From positions 1-64,000 of the forward strand of contig NZ_CP012265.1 of assembly GCF_001277255.1 (NCBI RefSeq): 64,000 bases of DNA. Reading direction: 5' to 3'. Source of the stretch: Cronobacter condimenti 1330. Its GTDB lineage: Bacteria > Pseudomonadota > Gammaproteobacteria > Enterobacterales > Enterobacteriaceae. The notes under the pieces were generated by a model. That model searched no databases, was not told the DNA's origin, and saw only the letters and a list, made by a program, of their open reading frames with translations. Numbering within the stretch: position 1 is the stretch's first letter; the number at the start of each line of letters is the position of its first letter. Below, one piece after another: positions 18,028 through 26,733 of the stretch. The position numbers and the translations under genes are program-made.

Positions 18028-19346
18028 AAACGTATGATTTCATCGGCATTGGCATCGGCCCGTTTAATCTCAGCATCGCCGCGCTCGCCGAAGGGCTTGA
18101 CGGCTTCAGCTCGCTGTTCCTTGAACGAAAACCGCACTTCTCCTGGCATCCGGGCATGATGGTGCCAGACTGCCATATGCAGACCAGTTTCCTGAAAGAT
18201 CTGGTCAGCGCCGTGGAGCCGACCAATCGCTACAGCTTCCTGAATTATCTGGTGCAGCGGAAAAAATTCTACCGCTTCCTGACGACTGAGCAGCGCACCG
18301 TATCCCGCGAAGAGTTCGCCGATTACCTGTGCTGGGCGGCGGACAACCTGAGCAACCTGGCGTTCAGTCAGCACGTGCAGCAGGTGCGATTCGACGAGAC
18401 CAGCGGCCTGTTTGAAATTGAGACCCCGCGCGATCGCTTCCAGGCGCGTCATGTCTGCATGGGCATCGGTAAGCAAGTCAACCTGCCCGACTGCGTGCCT
18501 GCGCAAAACAACACTTGCTTCCACGCCAGCGAAATGATGCTCCGCACGCCGACGCTTGCCGGCAAGCGCGTCGCTGTCGTGGGCGGTGGCCAGAGCGGGG
18601 CCGATCTGTTCCTGAATATTTTCCGCGGGGAGTGGGGCCAGCCTGCTGCGCTGAACTGGGTTTCGCGCCGTAACAACTACAACGCACTCGATGAAGCCGC
18701 GTTCGCGAACGAGTATTTCACGCCGGAATATCTGGAAAGCTTCGCGCAGCTTGATGAACAAACACGCTGTGCACTACTCGCCGAGCAGAAGATGACCTCT
18801 GACGGCGTCACGGCCGAATCGCTGCTCGCGATTTACCGCGCGATGTATCACCGCTTTGAAGTCCTGCGTGAAAAACCGTGGGCACACCTACTGCCCTCGC
18901 GCTCGGTGACTCGAGTGGCCACTCAGCCGCAGGGCCAGCGTCTGACGTTACGTCATCACCTCGATAACGGTGAAGAAAATCTGGAGACCGATGTGGTGAT
19001 TTTCGCCACCGGCTACCGCCCTGCCCAGCCAGCGTTTCTCGCGCCGCTGGCGCAGCGCCTGACGCTGGACGAGCACGAAGGCTTCAGGGTCAATACCGAT
19101 TTCACGCTGGAGTGGAATGGCCCAGCCACGAATCATCTTTTTGCCGTCAATGCCGGGATGCGAAGCCTTGGTATTGCGGAACCTCAGCTCAGCCTGATGG
19201 CCTGGCGGGCGGCGCGTATTCTTAATGTCGCGCACCCGGATGAGCCGTTTGACCTGGGCACCACACCCGGCGTGATCCACTGGCGTTCCCGGTCAGACAA
19301 GGAACCGCGTCAGGTTTATCAACCCGTAAAAAGCACTGACTACTAA
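18024..19346 (+). CDS. iucD: L-lysine N6-monooxygenase IucD
   Basis: 440 aa. It hydroxylates the side-chain amine of lysine using FAD and NADPH, the first step of aerobactin synthesis. The FAD-binding motif GIGIGPFNLSIAALAE is at residues 8-23, the NADPH-binding VVGGGQSGADLF lies near residue 187, and ATGYRPAQPAFL lies near 328. The ATG overlaps the iucC stop. A 24-bp gap leads to iutA, so all five genes are probably one transcript. Confidence 0.95.
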   Translation: MKTYDFIGIGIGPFNLSIAALAEGLDGFSSLFLERKPHFSWHPGMMVPDCHMQTSFLKDLVSAVEPTNRYSFLNYLVQRKKFYRFLTTEQRTVSREEFADYLCWAADNLSNLAFSQHVQQVRFDETSGLFEIETPRDRFQARHVCMGIGKQVNLPDCVPAQNNTCFHASEMMLRTPTLAGKRVAVVGGGQSGADLFLNIFRGEWGQPAALNWVSRRNNYNALDEAAFANEYFTPEYLESFAQLDEQTRCALLAEQKMTSDGVTAESLLAIYRAMYHRFEVLREKPWAHLLPSRSVTRVATQPQGQRLTLRHHLDNGEENLETDVVIFATGYRPAQPAFLAPLAQRLTLDEHEGFRVNTDFTLEWNGPATNHLFAVNAGMRSLGIAEPQLSLMAWRAARILNVAHPDEPFDLGTTPGVIHWRSRSDKEPRQVYQPVKSTDY

Positions 19347-19370
19347 CACACTCTCAGGAATACCATAACA

Positions 19371-21566
19371 ATGAAGCGTCCTTATCTTTGGGTATTGAAT
19401 CCTTGTTTGCTTGCCATGCTTTCCTCCTCTGCCTGGGGGGCGCCGCAGAAAGAAGAGACGCTGGTGGTTGCCGCCAGCCGTACCGGACACAGTGCTGCGG
19501 ATATGGCACAGACCACATGGGTTATCGAACAGGCTGAGATTGAACAGCAGGTTCAGGGCGGTAAAGAGTTAAAAGAAGTCCTGGCGCAGCTCATTCCTGG
19601 CATGGACGTCAGCAGCCAGGGCCGTACCAATTACGGCATGAATATGCGCGGCCGCTCCATGATGGTGATGGTCGACGGTGTGAGAATGAACTCCTCACGC
19701 AGCGACAGCCGCCAGCTGGACTCCATCGATCCGTTTAACATTGAGCGCATCGAAGTGATTTCCGGCGCGACGTCGCTTTACGGCGGCGGCAGTACTGGCG
19801 GCTTGATCAATATCGTGACCAAAAAAGGGCAGCCAGAAACGCAGGTAGAATTCCAGACCGGTGCCAAAAGTGGCTTCAACAGTCATAACGATCATGATGA
19901 AAATGTGGCGGCCGCTGTCAGCGGCGGTAACGATAATGCGTCTGGTCGTCTCTCGGTTGCGTATCAGCGCTATGGCGGCTGGTATGACGGTAACGGCGAT
20001 GAAGCCATTATTGATAATACCCAGACCGGTCTGCAGTACTCGGATCGACTGGACGTTATGGGCACCGGCACGCTGAATATTGATGACCACCAGCAGTTGC
20101 AACTCACGACGCAATACTACAAGAGTCAGGCCGATGGTAAGCACGGCCTGTTTCTGGGCGAGAATTTCTCGGCTGTTACAGGCAACGGCACTGCTCGTAA
20201 CAAAGGCAATCTCGATTCCGATCGCCTGCCGGGCACCGAACGTCACCTGATTAACCTTCAGTACTCCAATACTGATGCATGGGGACAGGACCTGGTCGCA
20301 CAAATTTATTACCGTGATGAAAGCCTCACCTACTATCCGTTCCCGACGCTTAACGGTGATAAAACGCGGGTGACCAGTATTGGCGCCTCGCAGCAGAAAA
20401 CGGATTTTTGGGGCGGCAAACTGACCGTAAACAGCAAACCGCTCGATGCACTATCACTCACGTATGGCGTTGATGCCGAGCATGAAACCTTTAATGCCAA
20501 CCAGCAGTTTTTTGATCTGAACAAAGCGGCTGCCAGCGGCGGCATGAAGCTGGACAATGCTTATAACGTAGGGCGCTATCCGGATTACAGCATTACCAAC
20601 CTGGCGCCGTTCCTGCAGGCAAGTTATGACATTGAGGCGATCACCTTAAGCGGCGGGGTACGTTATCAGTACACCGAAAATAAGGTGGATGACTTTGTGG
20701 GTTACACCCAGCAGCAAGGCATTGCTACCGGCAAAGCCACCTCCGCTGATGCGGTGCCGGGCGGTAAAACGGATTATAACAATCTGCTGTTTAACGCAGG
20801 TATCCTTGGTCACCTCAGTGAACGCCAGCAGCTCTGGTTTAACTTTTCTCAGGGCTTTGAACTGCCGGATCTCGCCAAATATTACGGTTCCGGCACCTAT
20901 CGTCTGGAGAATGGGCATTACCGCCTGCTCAAGAGCGTTAACGTCAATGATTCGCGGCTGGATGGCATTAAAGTCGACAGCTATGAACTGGGCTGGCGCT
21001 ACACAGGCGATAATCTGCGTACGCAACTTGCCGCGTACTATTCGGTTTCTGATAAGACGATCAACATTAACAAGACCGATATGACCATCACCCTGGACGA
21101 TGACAAACGTCGTATCTATGGTGTTGAAGGCCAGGTGGATTACTTCTTCAGCGACAGCGACTGGAGCACCGGCGCAAACTTTAATGCCATCAAATCGGAA
21201 ACGCGTGTGGATGGCGACTGGAAAAAGCTTACGGTTGACAGCGCCAGCCCATCAAAGGTCAGCGCATGGGTCAACTGGGCACCGGATAACTGGACGCTGC
21301 GCCTGCAGAGCACCCAGACGTTTGATGTATCTGATGATGCCGGTAAAAAAATCGATGGTTACAACACGATGGACTTTATCGGAAGCTATGCGCTTCCGGT
21401 CGGAAAAATTGGCTTCAGTGTGGAAAACCTGCTGGATGAGGATTACACCACCGTCTGGGGTCAGCGTGCACCAGGACTCTACAGCCCGACTTATGGCTCG
21501 CCGGATCTTTATACCTACAAAGGTCGCGGTCGTACGTTTGGTGTGAATTATTCTGTGCAGTTCTGA
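19371..21566 (+). CDS. iutA: TonB-dependent ferric aerobactin receptor IutA
   Basis: 731 aa (about 733 in E. coli). It is the outer membrane receptor for the ferric siderophore. A signal peptide ends near residue 24 (SSSAWGA) and the TonB box is KEETLVVAAS (residues 28-37). The plug domain carries NYGMNMRGRSMMVMVDGVRMNS and ERIEVISGATSLYGGGSTGG. The barrel ends at GVNYSVQF with a terminal Phe. A strong terminator follows directly. Confidence 0.95.
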   Translation: MKRPYLWVLNPCLLAMLSSSAWGAPQKEETLVVAASRTGHSAADMAQTTWVIEQAEIEQQVQGGKELKEVLAQLIPGMDVSSQGRTNYGMNMRGRSMMVMVDGVRMNSSRSDSRQLDSIDPFNIERIEVISGATSLYGGGSTGGLINIVTKKGQPETQVEFQTGAKSGFNSHNDHDENVAAAVSGGNDNASGRLSVAYQRYGGWYDGNGDEAIIDNTQTGLQYSDRLDVMGTGTLNIDDHQQLQLTTQYYKSQADGKHGLFLGENFSAVTGNGTARNKGNLDSDRLPGTERHLINLQYSNTDAWGQDLVAQIYYRDESLTYYPFPTLNGDKTRVTSIGASQQKTDFWGGKLTVNSKPLDALSLTYGVDAEHETFNANQQFFDLNKAAASGGMKLDNAYNVGRYPDYSITNLAPFLQASYDIEAITLSGGVRYQYTENKVDDFVGYTQQQGIATGKATSADAVPGGKTDYNNLLFNAGILGHLSERQQLWFNFSQGFELPDLAKYYGSGTYRLENGHYRLLKSVNVNDSRLDGIKVDSYELGWRYTGDNLRTQLAAYYSVSDKTININKTDMTITLDDDKRRIYGVEGQVDYFFSDSDWSTGANFNAIKSETRVDGDWKKLTVDSASPSKVSAWVNWAPDNWTLRLQSTQTFDVSDDAGKKIDGYNTMDFIGSYALPVGKIGFSVENLLDEDYTTVWGQRAPGLYSPTYGSPDLYTYKGRGRTFGVNYSVQF

Positions 21567-21580
21567 TACCCGCTCTCACG

Positions 21581-21610
21581 AAAGAGCCGCCTGAGTGCGG
21601 CTCTTTTTTA
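21581..21610 (+). terminator. Rho-independent terminator of iucABCD-iutA
   Basis: A perfect stem aaagagccgc / gcggctcttt with loop ctgagt, followed by a T run, begins 14 bp after the iutA stop. Confidence 0.92.
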
Positions 21611-21800
21611 TCTGTGATCCCCACCTTTCGGTTTCTCGCTCGCCGCAGTGGATGCATGTTTATCACACGCTTAACTCGTCGACCTTTTAAACGCCCTGCC
21701 GGCCGTACCTGCGTACCGGCAATGCATGTTCAGTAATGGGCCTGCGGAACATGAGCTGTGATACGTCAGGAGGGGATATCTAATGGGTATGGCTGAATTC

Positions 21801-22042
21801 TGGCGATTTCACCCTGAAACTCGTTTAAATAAATAATAAAAATCAATTACTTAAGTTTAATTTCGGCATGGCGAAATCCGTGAAATTTCAATATGCGTTG
21901 TCATCACTCACGTGAAAACATCCACTGTGGTGAGTAAACATTACAGCACAGGGAAGCAGTAAAAATGAATAAGACTGGCGATTTCACCGTGAAATCCCTT
22001 CTTAAAAAAGCGTTATTTCAGGGAGTTAATGGTGAAATCGCC
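21801..22042. repeat. parS-like cluster downstream of parB (P1-type A and B boxes)
   Basis: Four sites combine a TGGCGA box (reverse of the P1 B box TCGCCA) with ATTTCAC/GTGAAAT arms (P1 A box). They lie at 21801-21820 (diverged right arm), 21869-21890 (rearranged, with TGAAATTTCA), 21976-21996 (a perfect 17-bp palindrome GATTTCAC-C-GTGAAATC joined to TGGCGA) and 22015-22042 (ATTTCA, 11 bp, GTGAAATCGCC). P1-family ParB binds A boxes through its HTH and B boxes through its C-terminal domain. Position next to parB matches P1 parS. The remainder of 21611-22062 holds one iteron (21920-21938) and no gene. Confidence 0.78.
21920..21938 (+). repeat. Outlying RepFIB-type iteron
   Basis: The sequence atccactgtggtgagtaaa matches the iteron consensus seen upstream of repA (24.6-25.1 kb), although it lies about 3 kb from repA inside the parS-like cluster. 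Confidence 0.7.
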
Positions 22043-22062
22043 TCGGCGAGCACGTAGCTCGC

Positions 22063-23031
22063 TCAGGAAAGATGTTTCTTCAGAACGCTTTCAATGGCGC
22101 TGTCGAGTTCATCCTGGACTTCACGTGACAGGCGGTTGAACTCGTAGCTGAACAGGCGGCCTTTGGTGCGCTTGCGTGCAAAACGATCTTTATCTGAGAA
22201 ACGCCAGAGCGGGGAGATAACCGCTTTATCTTTCGGGCCCGGTGACGTGAGCAGTTCCCCTTCACGCGCGATGATACGCACGATGCGGTTTTTCACTTCA
22301 TCTTCCGCCAGATCCGGTTCACTGAGCACGATATCCACTTCGCCAGAAATCGTATTAATGAGCGTTTGCAGCGCAATCTCATTTTTGAGTAATAGCTCTT
22401 CGACAGCGCTCAGCGTCTTGTAGTCGCTGAACGTGAGTTCGGATTGCACCGGAAAGAAAGCAAGTAGTTCGGCAGATACTGCGGCGGCCTGCAATGCGCG
22501 TGTTACTTTCGCCTGCGACAGCCCTTCCTGCTCGGCAATCTCTTTCTGATTCAATCCCGCCTCTTTCAGTGCCATAAGACGCAGGCCGATTTCACGAATG
22601 TTGTGCTCTTTGGCGGTCTGAATATCTTTGGCAAGCTTTCGCGCTTCATCAGTACTCAGCGCCGCTTCCGTCACCAGCACGGTCAGCCCGGTGTGGCAGA
22701 GAAGTGCGGCAGCGCGGCGGCGGGAGCCGTCCAGGATCTCAATCCTGTCACCCGCTTTGACGCCAATGGCCGGGAAGAATTGCTGGAATTTCAGCGTACG
22801 GGTGATATCACGCAGGGATTCCGGCGTCAGCGCTGACTGATCGCGCCCGTTTGTTTCCTGACGGACAAACGTTTTATTTGCGACATCGGCGGGCGCGACG
22901 GTCTCCAGACGGAACGTGGCTTTGCGCCCGGAATTAAGAACAAATACCGACGTGAAGGTTTCAGCGTCCGTGCTTTCCTTAAAAGGCGAATGGGTGAGTG
23001 TACGGCCAATGGTGACTCTTTTTGTGCTCAT
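22063..23031 (-). CDS. parB: P1-type ParB partition protein
   Basis: 322 aa (333 in phage P1). It binds parS and stimulates the ParA ATPase to segregate plasmid copies. Readable are the N-terminal KRVTIGRTL, the ParB box NGRDQSALTPESLRDI, FFPAIGVKAGDRIEILDGSRRRAAAL (split block about residues 86-110), an HTH at about 160-185 (LNQKEIAEQEGLSQAKVTRA) and the P1-like C-terminal dimer and B-box domain with DKDRFARKR and SYEFNRLS. It lies 7 bp behind parA, in an operon. Confidence 0.92.
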   Translation of the reverse strand: MSTKRVTIGRTLTHSPFKESTDAETFTSVFVLNSGRKATFRLETVAPADVANKTFVRQETNGRDQSALTPESLRDITRTLKFQQFFPAIGVKAGDRIEILDGSRRRAAALLCHTGLTVLVTEAALSTDEARKLAKDIQTAKEHNIREIGLRLMALKEAGLNQKEIAEQEGLSQAKVTRALQAAAVSAELLAFFPVQSELTFSDYKTLSAVEELLLKNEIALQTLINTISGEVDIVLSEPDLAEDEVKNRIVRIIAREGELLTSPGPKDKAVISPLWRFSDKDRFARKRTKGRLFSYEFNRLSREVQDELDSAIESVLKKHLS

Positions 23032-23038
23032 GGTGTTC

Positions 23039-24238
23039 TCAGCTCATACGAATGAATTCAATGCGATCAAAAACCGCTTTGGCGAAGTCTTCAGCGGCAG
23101 CGCGCGCGTTCTTTAACGCTTCGCTGCTGCCGATATAGGTGGCAGGGTTGGCAGAAATGACGGTGTCAAAGGACTCTCCACAGCGCTCAAAGCCGTCCAG
23201 ACGGGGCAGGGCGACATCCAGCATGTCGCCACCGAAGATCTCTTTAGCGAGGCTGTGACAGAGCTTATGGTCTGCTTTATTAAGCAGCTTCGACATAAAG
23301 CCGATATTTTTTTGCAGTCTGACACGACAACCTGACGCTTCAATCAGGGCGATAAGCTCAGGTAGTCGCGTGAGATATTTCAGTGTGGAATGAAAATCTA
23401 CCTGCGCGGGCGGCACCGGCGTAAACAGCACATCAGAGGCCGCGATGGCATTCATCAGAAAAGCGTCCAGATGTGGGCCGCTGTCAACAAAGATGAAATC
23501 GTAATCGCCCGCAATCTTGTCGATGATGTTCTGGCGAAGCACGGCGTAAATGCTCGCTCCTGGCAGATGCTCAGCACAGAGTTCTTCCCAGCGGGAGGCG
23601 ATAAATGCATCTTCAATGGAGGCGGGCATGACATCCACACCCGGCACAATAGAAGGCACGATAAACTCTTCCAGTAGCTCTTCACGCGACACGTTCTGCA
23701 GCATCGCCTGCGCGCTGGTGGTGTCTACCGTACCCACCGCGCGGGTATGGTTCAGGAACATAGTGGCAGAAGACTGCGGATCAAGATCGATAACCAGAAT
23801 GCGCAGATCTTCGAACAGCAGGTGAGGGTGTACACGCAACGAATGTGCAAGTGAAACGGTGGAGACCGTTTTTGACACACCGCCTTTCAGATTACCCACA
23901 AAAATGGTGAACGCTTCATCATGCCGGTCCCGGTATTTGGGCACGCCACGGTGATGATAGAGATCGATAATATTCTGAACGGACATCGCATATTTTGTGG
24001 AAGAGCCTGCGGCGCGTTTATCAAATACGTAGCCGTTCGCTTCCATTTCACTGACAGCGTAGTCAACACTTGCGCGAGTGAGACGCGGAAGCTTGGCCAG
24101 TGCGGCTTTGGCATAGACCTGATAAAAGGTATTTTCCTGAAGTTCATCTTTCTGATGCTGGATCTGCTCGGTCAGGCCGAGAAGCATTCTTTCTGAACGT
24201 TCGGCAACTTTCGTCAACTGCTGCTCATTATCCATCAT
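23039..24238 (-). CDS. parA: P1-type ParA partition ATPase
   Basis: About 399 aa. It belongs to the Walker-type ParA class with an N-terminal DNA-binding extension (type Ia). The extension includes FYQVYAKAALAKLPRLTRAS and a winged-HTH region to about residue 100. The deviant Walker A is GNLKGGVSKTVSTVS (about residue 117), Walker B region VIDLDPQSSATMFL, and IFVDSGPHLDAF follows. The sequence closely resembles phage P1 ParA as I remember it, including HEAFTI and the C-terminal FDRIEFIR. The ATG at 24238 fits the family start; a GTG at 24247 also exists. ParA-ADP normally represses its own operon. Confidence 0.93.
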   Translation of the reverse strand: MMDNEQQLTKVAERSERMLLGLTEQIQHQKDELQENTFYQVYAKAALAKLPRLTRASVDYAVSEMEANGYVFDKRAAGSSTKYAMSVQNIIDLYHHRGVPKYRDRHDEAFTIFVGNLKGGVSKTVSTVSLAHSLRVHPHLLFEDLRILVIDLDPQSSATMFLNHTRAVGTVDTTSAQAMLQNVSREELLEEFIVPSIVPGVDVMPASIEDAFIASRWEELCAEHLPGASIYAVLRQNIIDKIAGDYDFIFVDSGPHLDAFLMNAIAASDVLFTPVPPAQVDFHSTLKYLTRLPELIALIEASGCRVRLQKNIGFMSKLLNKADHKLCHSLAKEIFGGDMLDVALPRLDGFERCGESFDTVISANPATYIGSSEALKNARAAAEDFAKAVFDRIEFIRMS

Positions 24239-24246
24239 AAAACTCA

Positions 24247-24303
24247 CTGTATGCAGGATTTATTAATTTCAACGAAAATACAGCATAAAAGCCAGTCGGT
24301 AAA
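24247..24303 (-). promoter_or_regulatory. parAB promoter/operator candidate
   Basis: On the minus strand TTTACC (24298-24303) and TATTTT (24275-24280) are spaced by 17 bp. The inverted pair CTGTAT/ATACAG (24247-24252 and 24278-24283) flanks the start region and could be the ParA operator. Both calls are by eye. Confidence 0.4.
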
Positions 24304-24385
24304 CATAAAAGTTGTGTTAGTGTGCGTTGAAGCAACTTACTGATACTACAGATATCACAGTGAAAGATCGCAGCGCTCACCGCAA

Positions 24386-24409
24386 AAACGGACAGCCTTT
24401 TGTCCGTTT
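24386..24409. terminator. Hairpin between the par operon and the origin
   Basis: A perfect 9-bp stem AAACGGACA / TGTCCGTTT with a 6-base loop. The T-rich loop side and the final TTT give a weak terminator shape. It may insulate the origin from par transcription. Confidence 0.4.
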
Positions 24410-24473
24410 GAGGAAGCGCAAAAGAGCGAAGGCGACATGAGGAGAGGGATGCGTTGTGTTACGGTTTGGGGTG

Positions 24474-24604
24474 TTATCCACAGGGCAGATCAAAGCAGTC
24501 GATCCCAAGAAGATCCCCTATGAGATCCTTAAAGATCCCTTTCCCGGATTCCTCATGCAGATCAATCCGTTACAGCACATTTTAACCACTATGGTGAGTA
24601 GATC
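24474..24604. other. oriV: Origin core: DnaA box and GATC cluster
   Basis: A perfect DnaA box TTATCCACA is at 24474-24482. Seven GATC sites follow within about 115 bp (24488, 24501, 24512, 24523, 24533, 24560, 24601), immediately before the iteron array. A second, one-mismatch DnaA box TTATTCACA is at 24787-24795. A DnaA box, dense Dam sites and iterons next to repA together mark a theta replication origin. Confidence 0.75.
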
Positions 24605-25058
24605 ATCCACTGAAGCGAGCCCGTTATCCACTGTAGCGAGTATGACATCGGCTGAAGAGAGTGGTCACTATCCACTATAGCGAGTGGCCAGCCATTTTTG
24701 TTCAGGCCCCTCTTTGGCCCATAACTCACTGTTTTTAAATGGATACCATGTTGGTTTGCGTAAATTGTTCAGGCGCACTCACGGGCTTATTCACAGCAGG
24801 TAATGCATTCACAGGTCTGATAGATGGATAGGCAATCAGAACCTGAGGCATACATACTGCCTGAGAATATCCACTGTAATGAGCAAACAGGCGGATCCGC
24901 ATGCTTTTTTTCGGACAATAACCACTGAAGCGAGTAAATAACCACTGTAGCGAGTAAACATCCACTGTGGTGAGCAATCACCGTATATTACCATGTGACA
25001 TATCCACTATGGTGAGTGATACTCTCACTGGCGAAGATAATAACCACTATGGTGAGTT
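24584..25058 (+). repeat. RepA iterons upstream of repA
   Basis: Direct repeats with consensus A(T/A)CCACT(G/A)(T/A)(A/G)G(C/T)GAGT occur at 24584, 24605, 24626, 24670, 24869 (degenerate), 24920, 24940, 24960, 25002 and 25042. Three at 24920-24977 are spaced exactly 20 bp, about two helical turns. A degenerate copy lies near 24646. The last copies overlap the repA promoter region, which suggests autorepression as known for RepFIB. Confidence 0.88.
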
Positions 25059-25091
25059 AGCACCGGTATACAGGACAGGAGGCCCCCGCAA

Positions 25092-26105
25092 GTGGCTGAT
25101 GAAGAGAGCATTAATATTAATGACGCTTTCAGTGAGCTGGATCGCAAAACCGGCGAGGTTGTCACGCTGGTCCCTAACCGTAATAACACGGTGCAGCCGG
25201 TTGCGCTGATGCGCCTTGGTCTGTTTGTACCGACGCTTAAATCCACGGCCCGTGGGCGTAAAGGGCAGATGTCTTCGATGGATGTGACGGAAGAACTGAA
25301 GCAACTGTCGCTGGTGAAATCCGAAGGATATGAAAATATCAAAATCACCGGCGCGCGTCTGGATATGGATAACGACTTTAAGACGTGGGTCGGTATTATT
25401 CACGCCTTCGCCAAATATAACGTTCTTGGCGACAGCGTGACGCTCCCTTTTGTGGAGTTTGTAAAACTCTGCGGCATCCCATCAGCCCGCTCTTCCGCCA
25501 AACTGCGTAAACGCCTTGATGCCTCGCTGACACGCATCGCCACCAATACCATCTCCTTCAGTAATAAAGAAGGTGAGTACTACGTCACGCACCTCGTGCA
25601 GTCAGCTAAATACAGCGCCAAAAAGGATGAGGTGACGCTACAGGCCGATCCTAAAATCTTTGAGCTCTACCAGTTCGACAAGAAAGTGCTGTTGCAGTTG
25701 CGCGCCATTAATGAGCTGTCGCGTAAGGAATCGGCGCAGGCGCTCTATACCTTTATAGAAAGCCTGCCGCCTAACCCGGCACCGGTCTCGCTTGCCCGTC
25801 TGCGGGCCCGTCTGAATCTGACGTCACGCACAATTACGCAGAACTCCACGGTGCGTAAGGCGATGGAGCAGCTCAAAGAGATTGGGTATCTCGATTACAC
25901 CGAAATCAAACGCGGCCGCGTGGTCTATTTTCATATCCACTACAGAAGGCCAAAGCTTCGTCCGCAGAGTCTTCCTGGTGCGCTGCCCTCCGGAGAAGAT
26001 TTGCCCGTTGAAAATACCGTTGCTCCTGAAGAGCAGGGTGAGATGGTGATGTTGACCAAAGAAGAACTGGCGCTGCTGGAGAAAATCCGCAAAGGCCAGA
26101 TCTGA
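25092..26105 (+). CDS. repA: RepFIB-type replication initiator RepA
   Basis: 337 aa. An initiator of the Rep_3 superfamily (RepFIB, pfam01051) with two winged-helix domains. Readable features are the N-terminal VTLVPNRNNTVQPVALMRLGLFVPT, VTLPFVEFVKLCGIPSARSS, the first recognition region SSAKLRKRLDASLTRIATNT, and in the second domain LNLTSRTITQNSTVRKAMEQLKEIGYLDY. The start is GTG at 25092, with CAGGAGG about 9 bases upstream and no suitable ATG. Iterons flank the gene on both sides, as in RepFIB. Confidence 0.94.
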   Translation: MADEESININDAFSELDRKTGEVVTLVPNRNNTVQPVALMRLGLFVPTLKSTARGRKGQMSSMDVTEELKQLSLVKSEGYENIKITGARLDMDNDFKTWVGIIHAFAKYNVLGDSVTLPFVEFVKLCGIPSARSSAKLRKRLDASLTRIATNTISFSNKEGEYYVTHLVQSAKYSAKKDEVTLQADPKIFELYQFDKKVLLQLRAINELSRKESAQALYTFIESLPPNPAPVSLARLRARLNLTSRTITQNSTVRKAMEQLKEIGYLDYTEIKRGRVVYFHIHYRRPKLRPQSLPGALPSGEDLPVENTVAPEEQGEMVMLTKEELALLEKIRKGQI

Positions 26106-26108
26106 ATC

Positions 26109-26235
26109 ATCCACTGTAGCGAGTGAAGCACCGGCCGGTTAGAGGTGACTCCTCGCTGCAGTGGATACTGCTCTCCACAGTGGTTATTGCTCTCTATAGT
26201 GGTTATAGGCACTTATCCGGCTCACTACAGTGGAT
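26109..26235. repeat. Iterons downstream of repA, mostly inverted
   Basis: One copy is direct (26109-26125, atccactgtagcgagtg). Four lie in inverted orientation at 26152-26166, 26171-26187, 26191-26206 and 26221-26235. RepFIB origins carry a second iteron set behind repA implicated in copy control and incompatibility, and this arrangement fits. Confidence 0.85.
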
Positions 26236-26279
26236 ACCGCTTCCGCGCCAGATATATTCTCCACCCGGTATAACAACTC

Positions 26280-26300
26280 TGGCGATTTCATCGTGAAATC
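26280..26300. repeat. Isolated parS-like site beyond repA
   Basis: TGGCGA followed by GATTTCA-T-CGTGAAATC repeats the composite of the cluster at 21.8-22.0 kb with one changed centre base. It lies about 4.3 kb away on the other side of the replicon. Confidence 0.65.
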
Positions 26301-26733
26301 CCGACGGTGAGTCTATGGAATACAGTGAGTTAAGCGAGAAATCGTCTGGCGAGCCGTTAAAAACCTTTTCGTTTTCTCTGCGCAGGTCATCTGACTGACT
26401 TTTCATCTTCTTCGTCGCTCTTCATTGCAACGCACTTCAGCAGCGCCTCGCTATACGATCCTTCTCCTGAGCTATCAGCGGCCGCATTAAACGTTCATTT
26501 CAGGATTATTCATGTTGTTAACACCAATCAACCTTATTTTATTCCGCCTGCTGATTCCGGTTTCTCTCAGGGCTTGAGCTTATTTTTCCTTTATTCAAAT
26601 TTCCGGGTTTCCCTGAAAGAATATATCTTTGTGAAGAAATGTAATTAACTATTACTATAGGAAAAACCTTAAAACGATTCGTGAAATAACGTCCTTTTAT
26701 TTCGCTATCTCCTTAATTTTACAGGTCAAACGG
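26301..26733 (+). promoter_or_regulatory. Long leader/promoter region of cdiB
   Basis: There is no long gene in this stretch. A candidate promoter TTGTGA (26629-26634) and TACTAT (26653-26658), 18 bp apart, lies about 75 bp before cdiB. A 21-codon hydrophobic ORF (26512-26577, starting MLLTPINLILF) has AGGA seven bases upstream of its ATG and may be a leader peptide or chance. The minus-strand frame 26203-26406 shows no recognisable motif. Confidence 0.4.

Noticed and set aside
24456..24977. Short frames on both strands in the origin
   Set aside because: They consist of iterons, DnaA boxes and GATC clusters; translation simply repeats the iteron.
24584..25058. CRISPR array
   Set aside because: The repeats are about 17 bp with irregular spacing, continue behind repA in inverted orientation and match RepFIB iterons; no cas gene is present.
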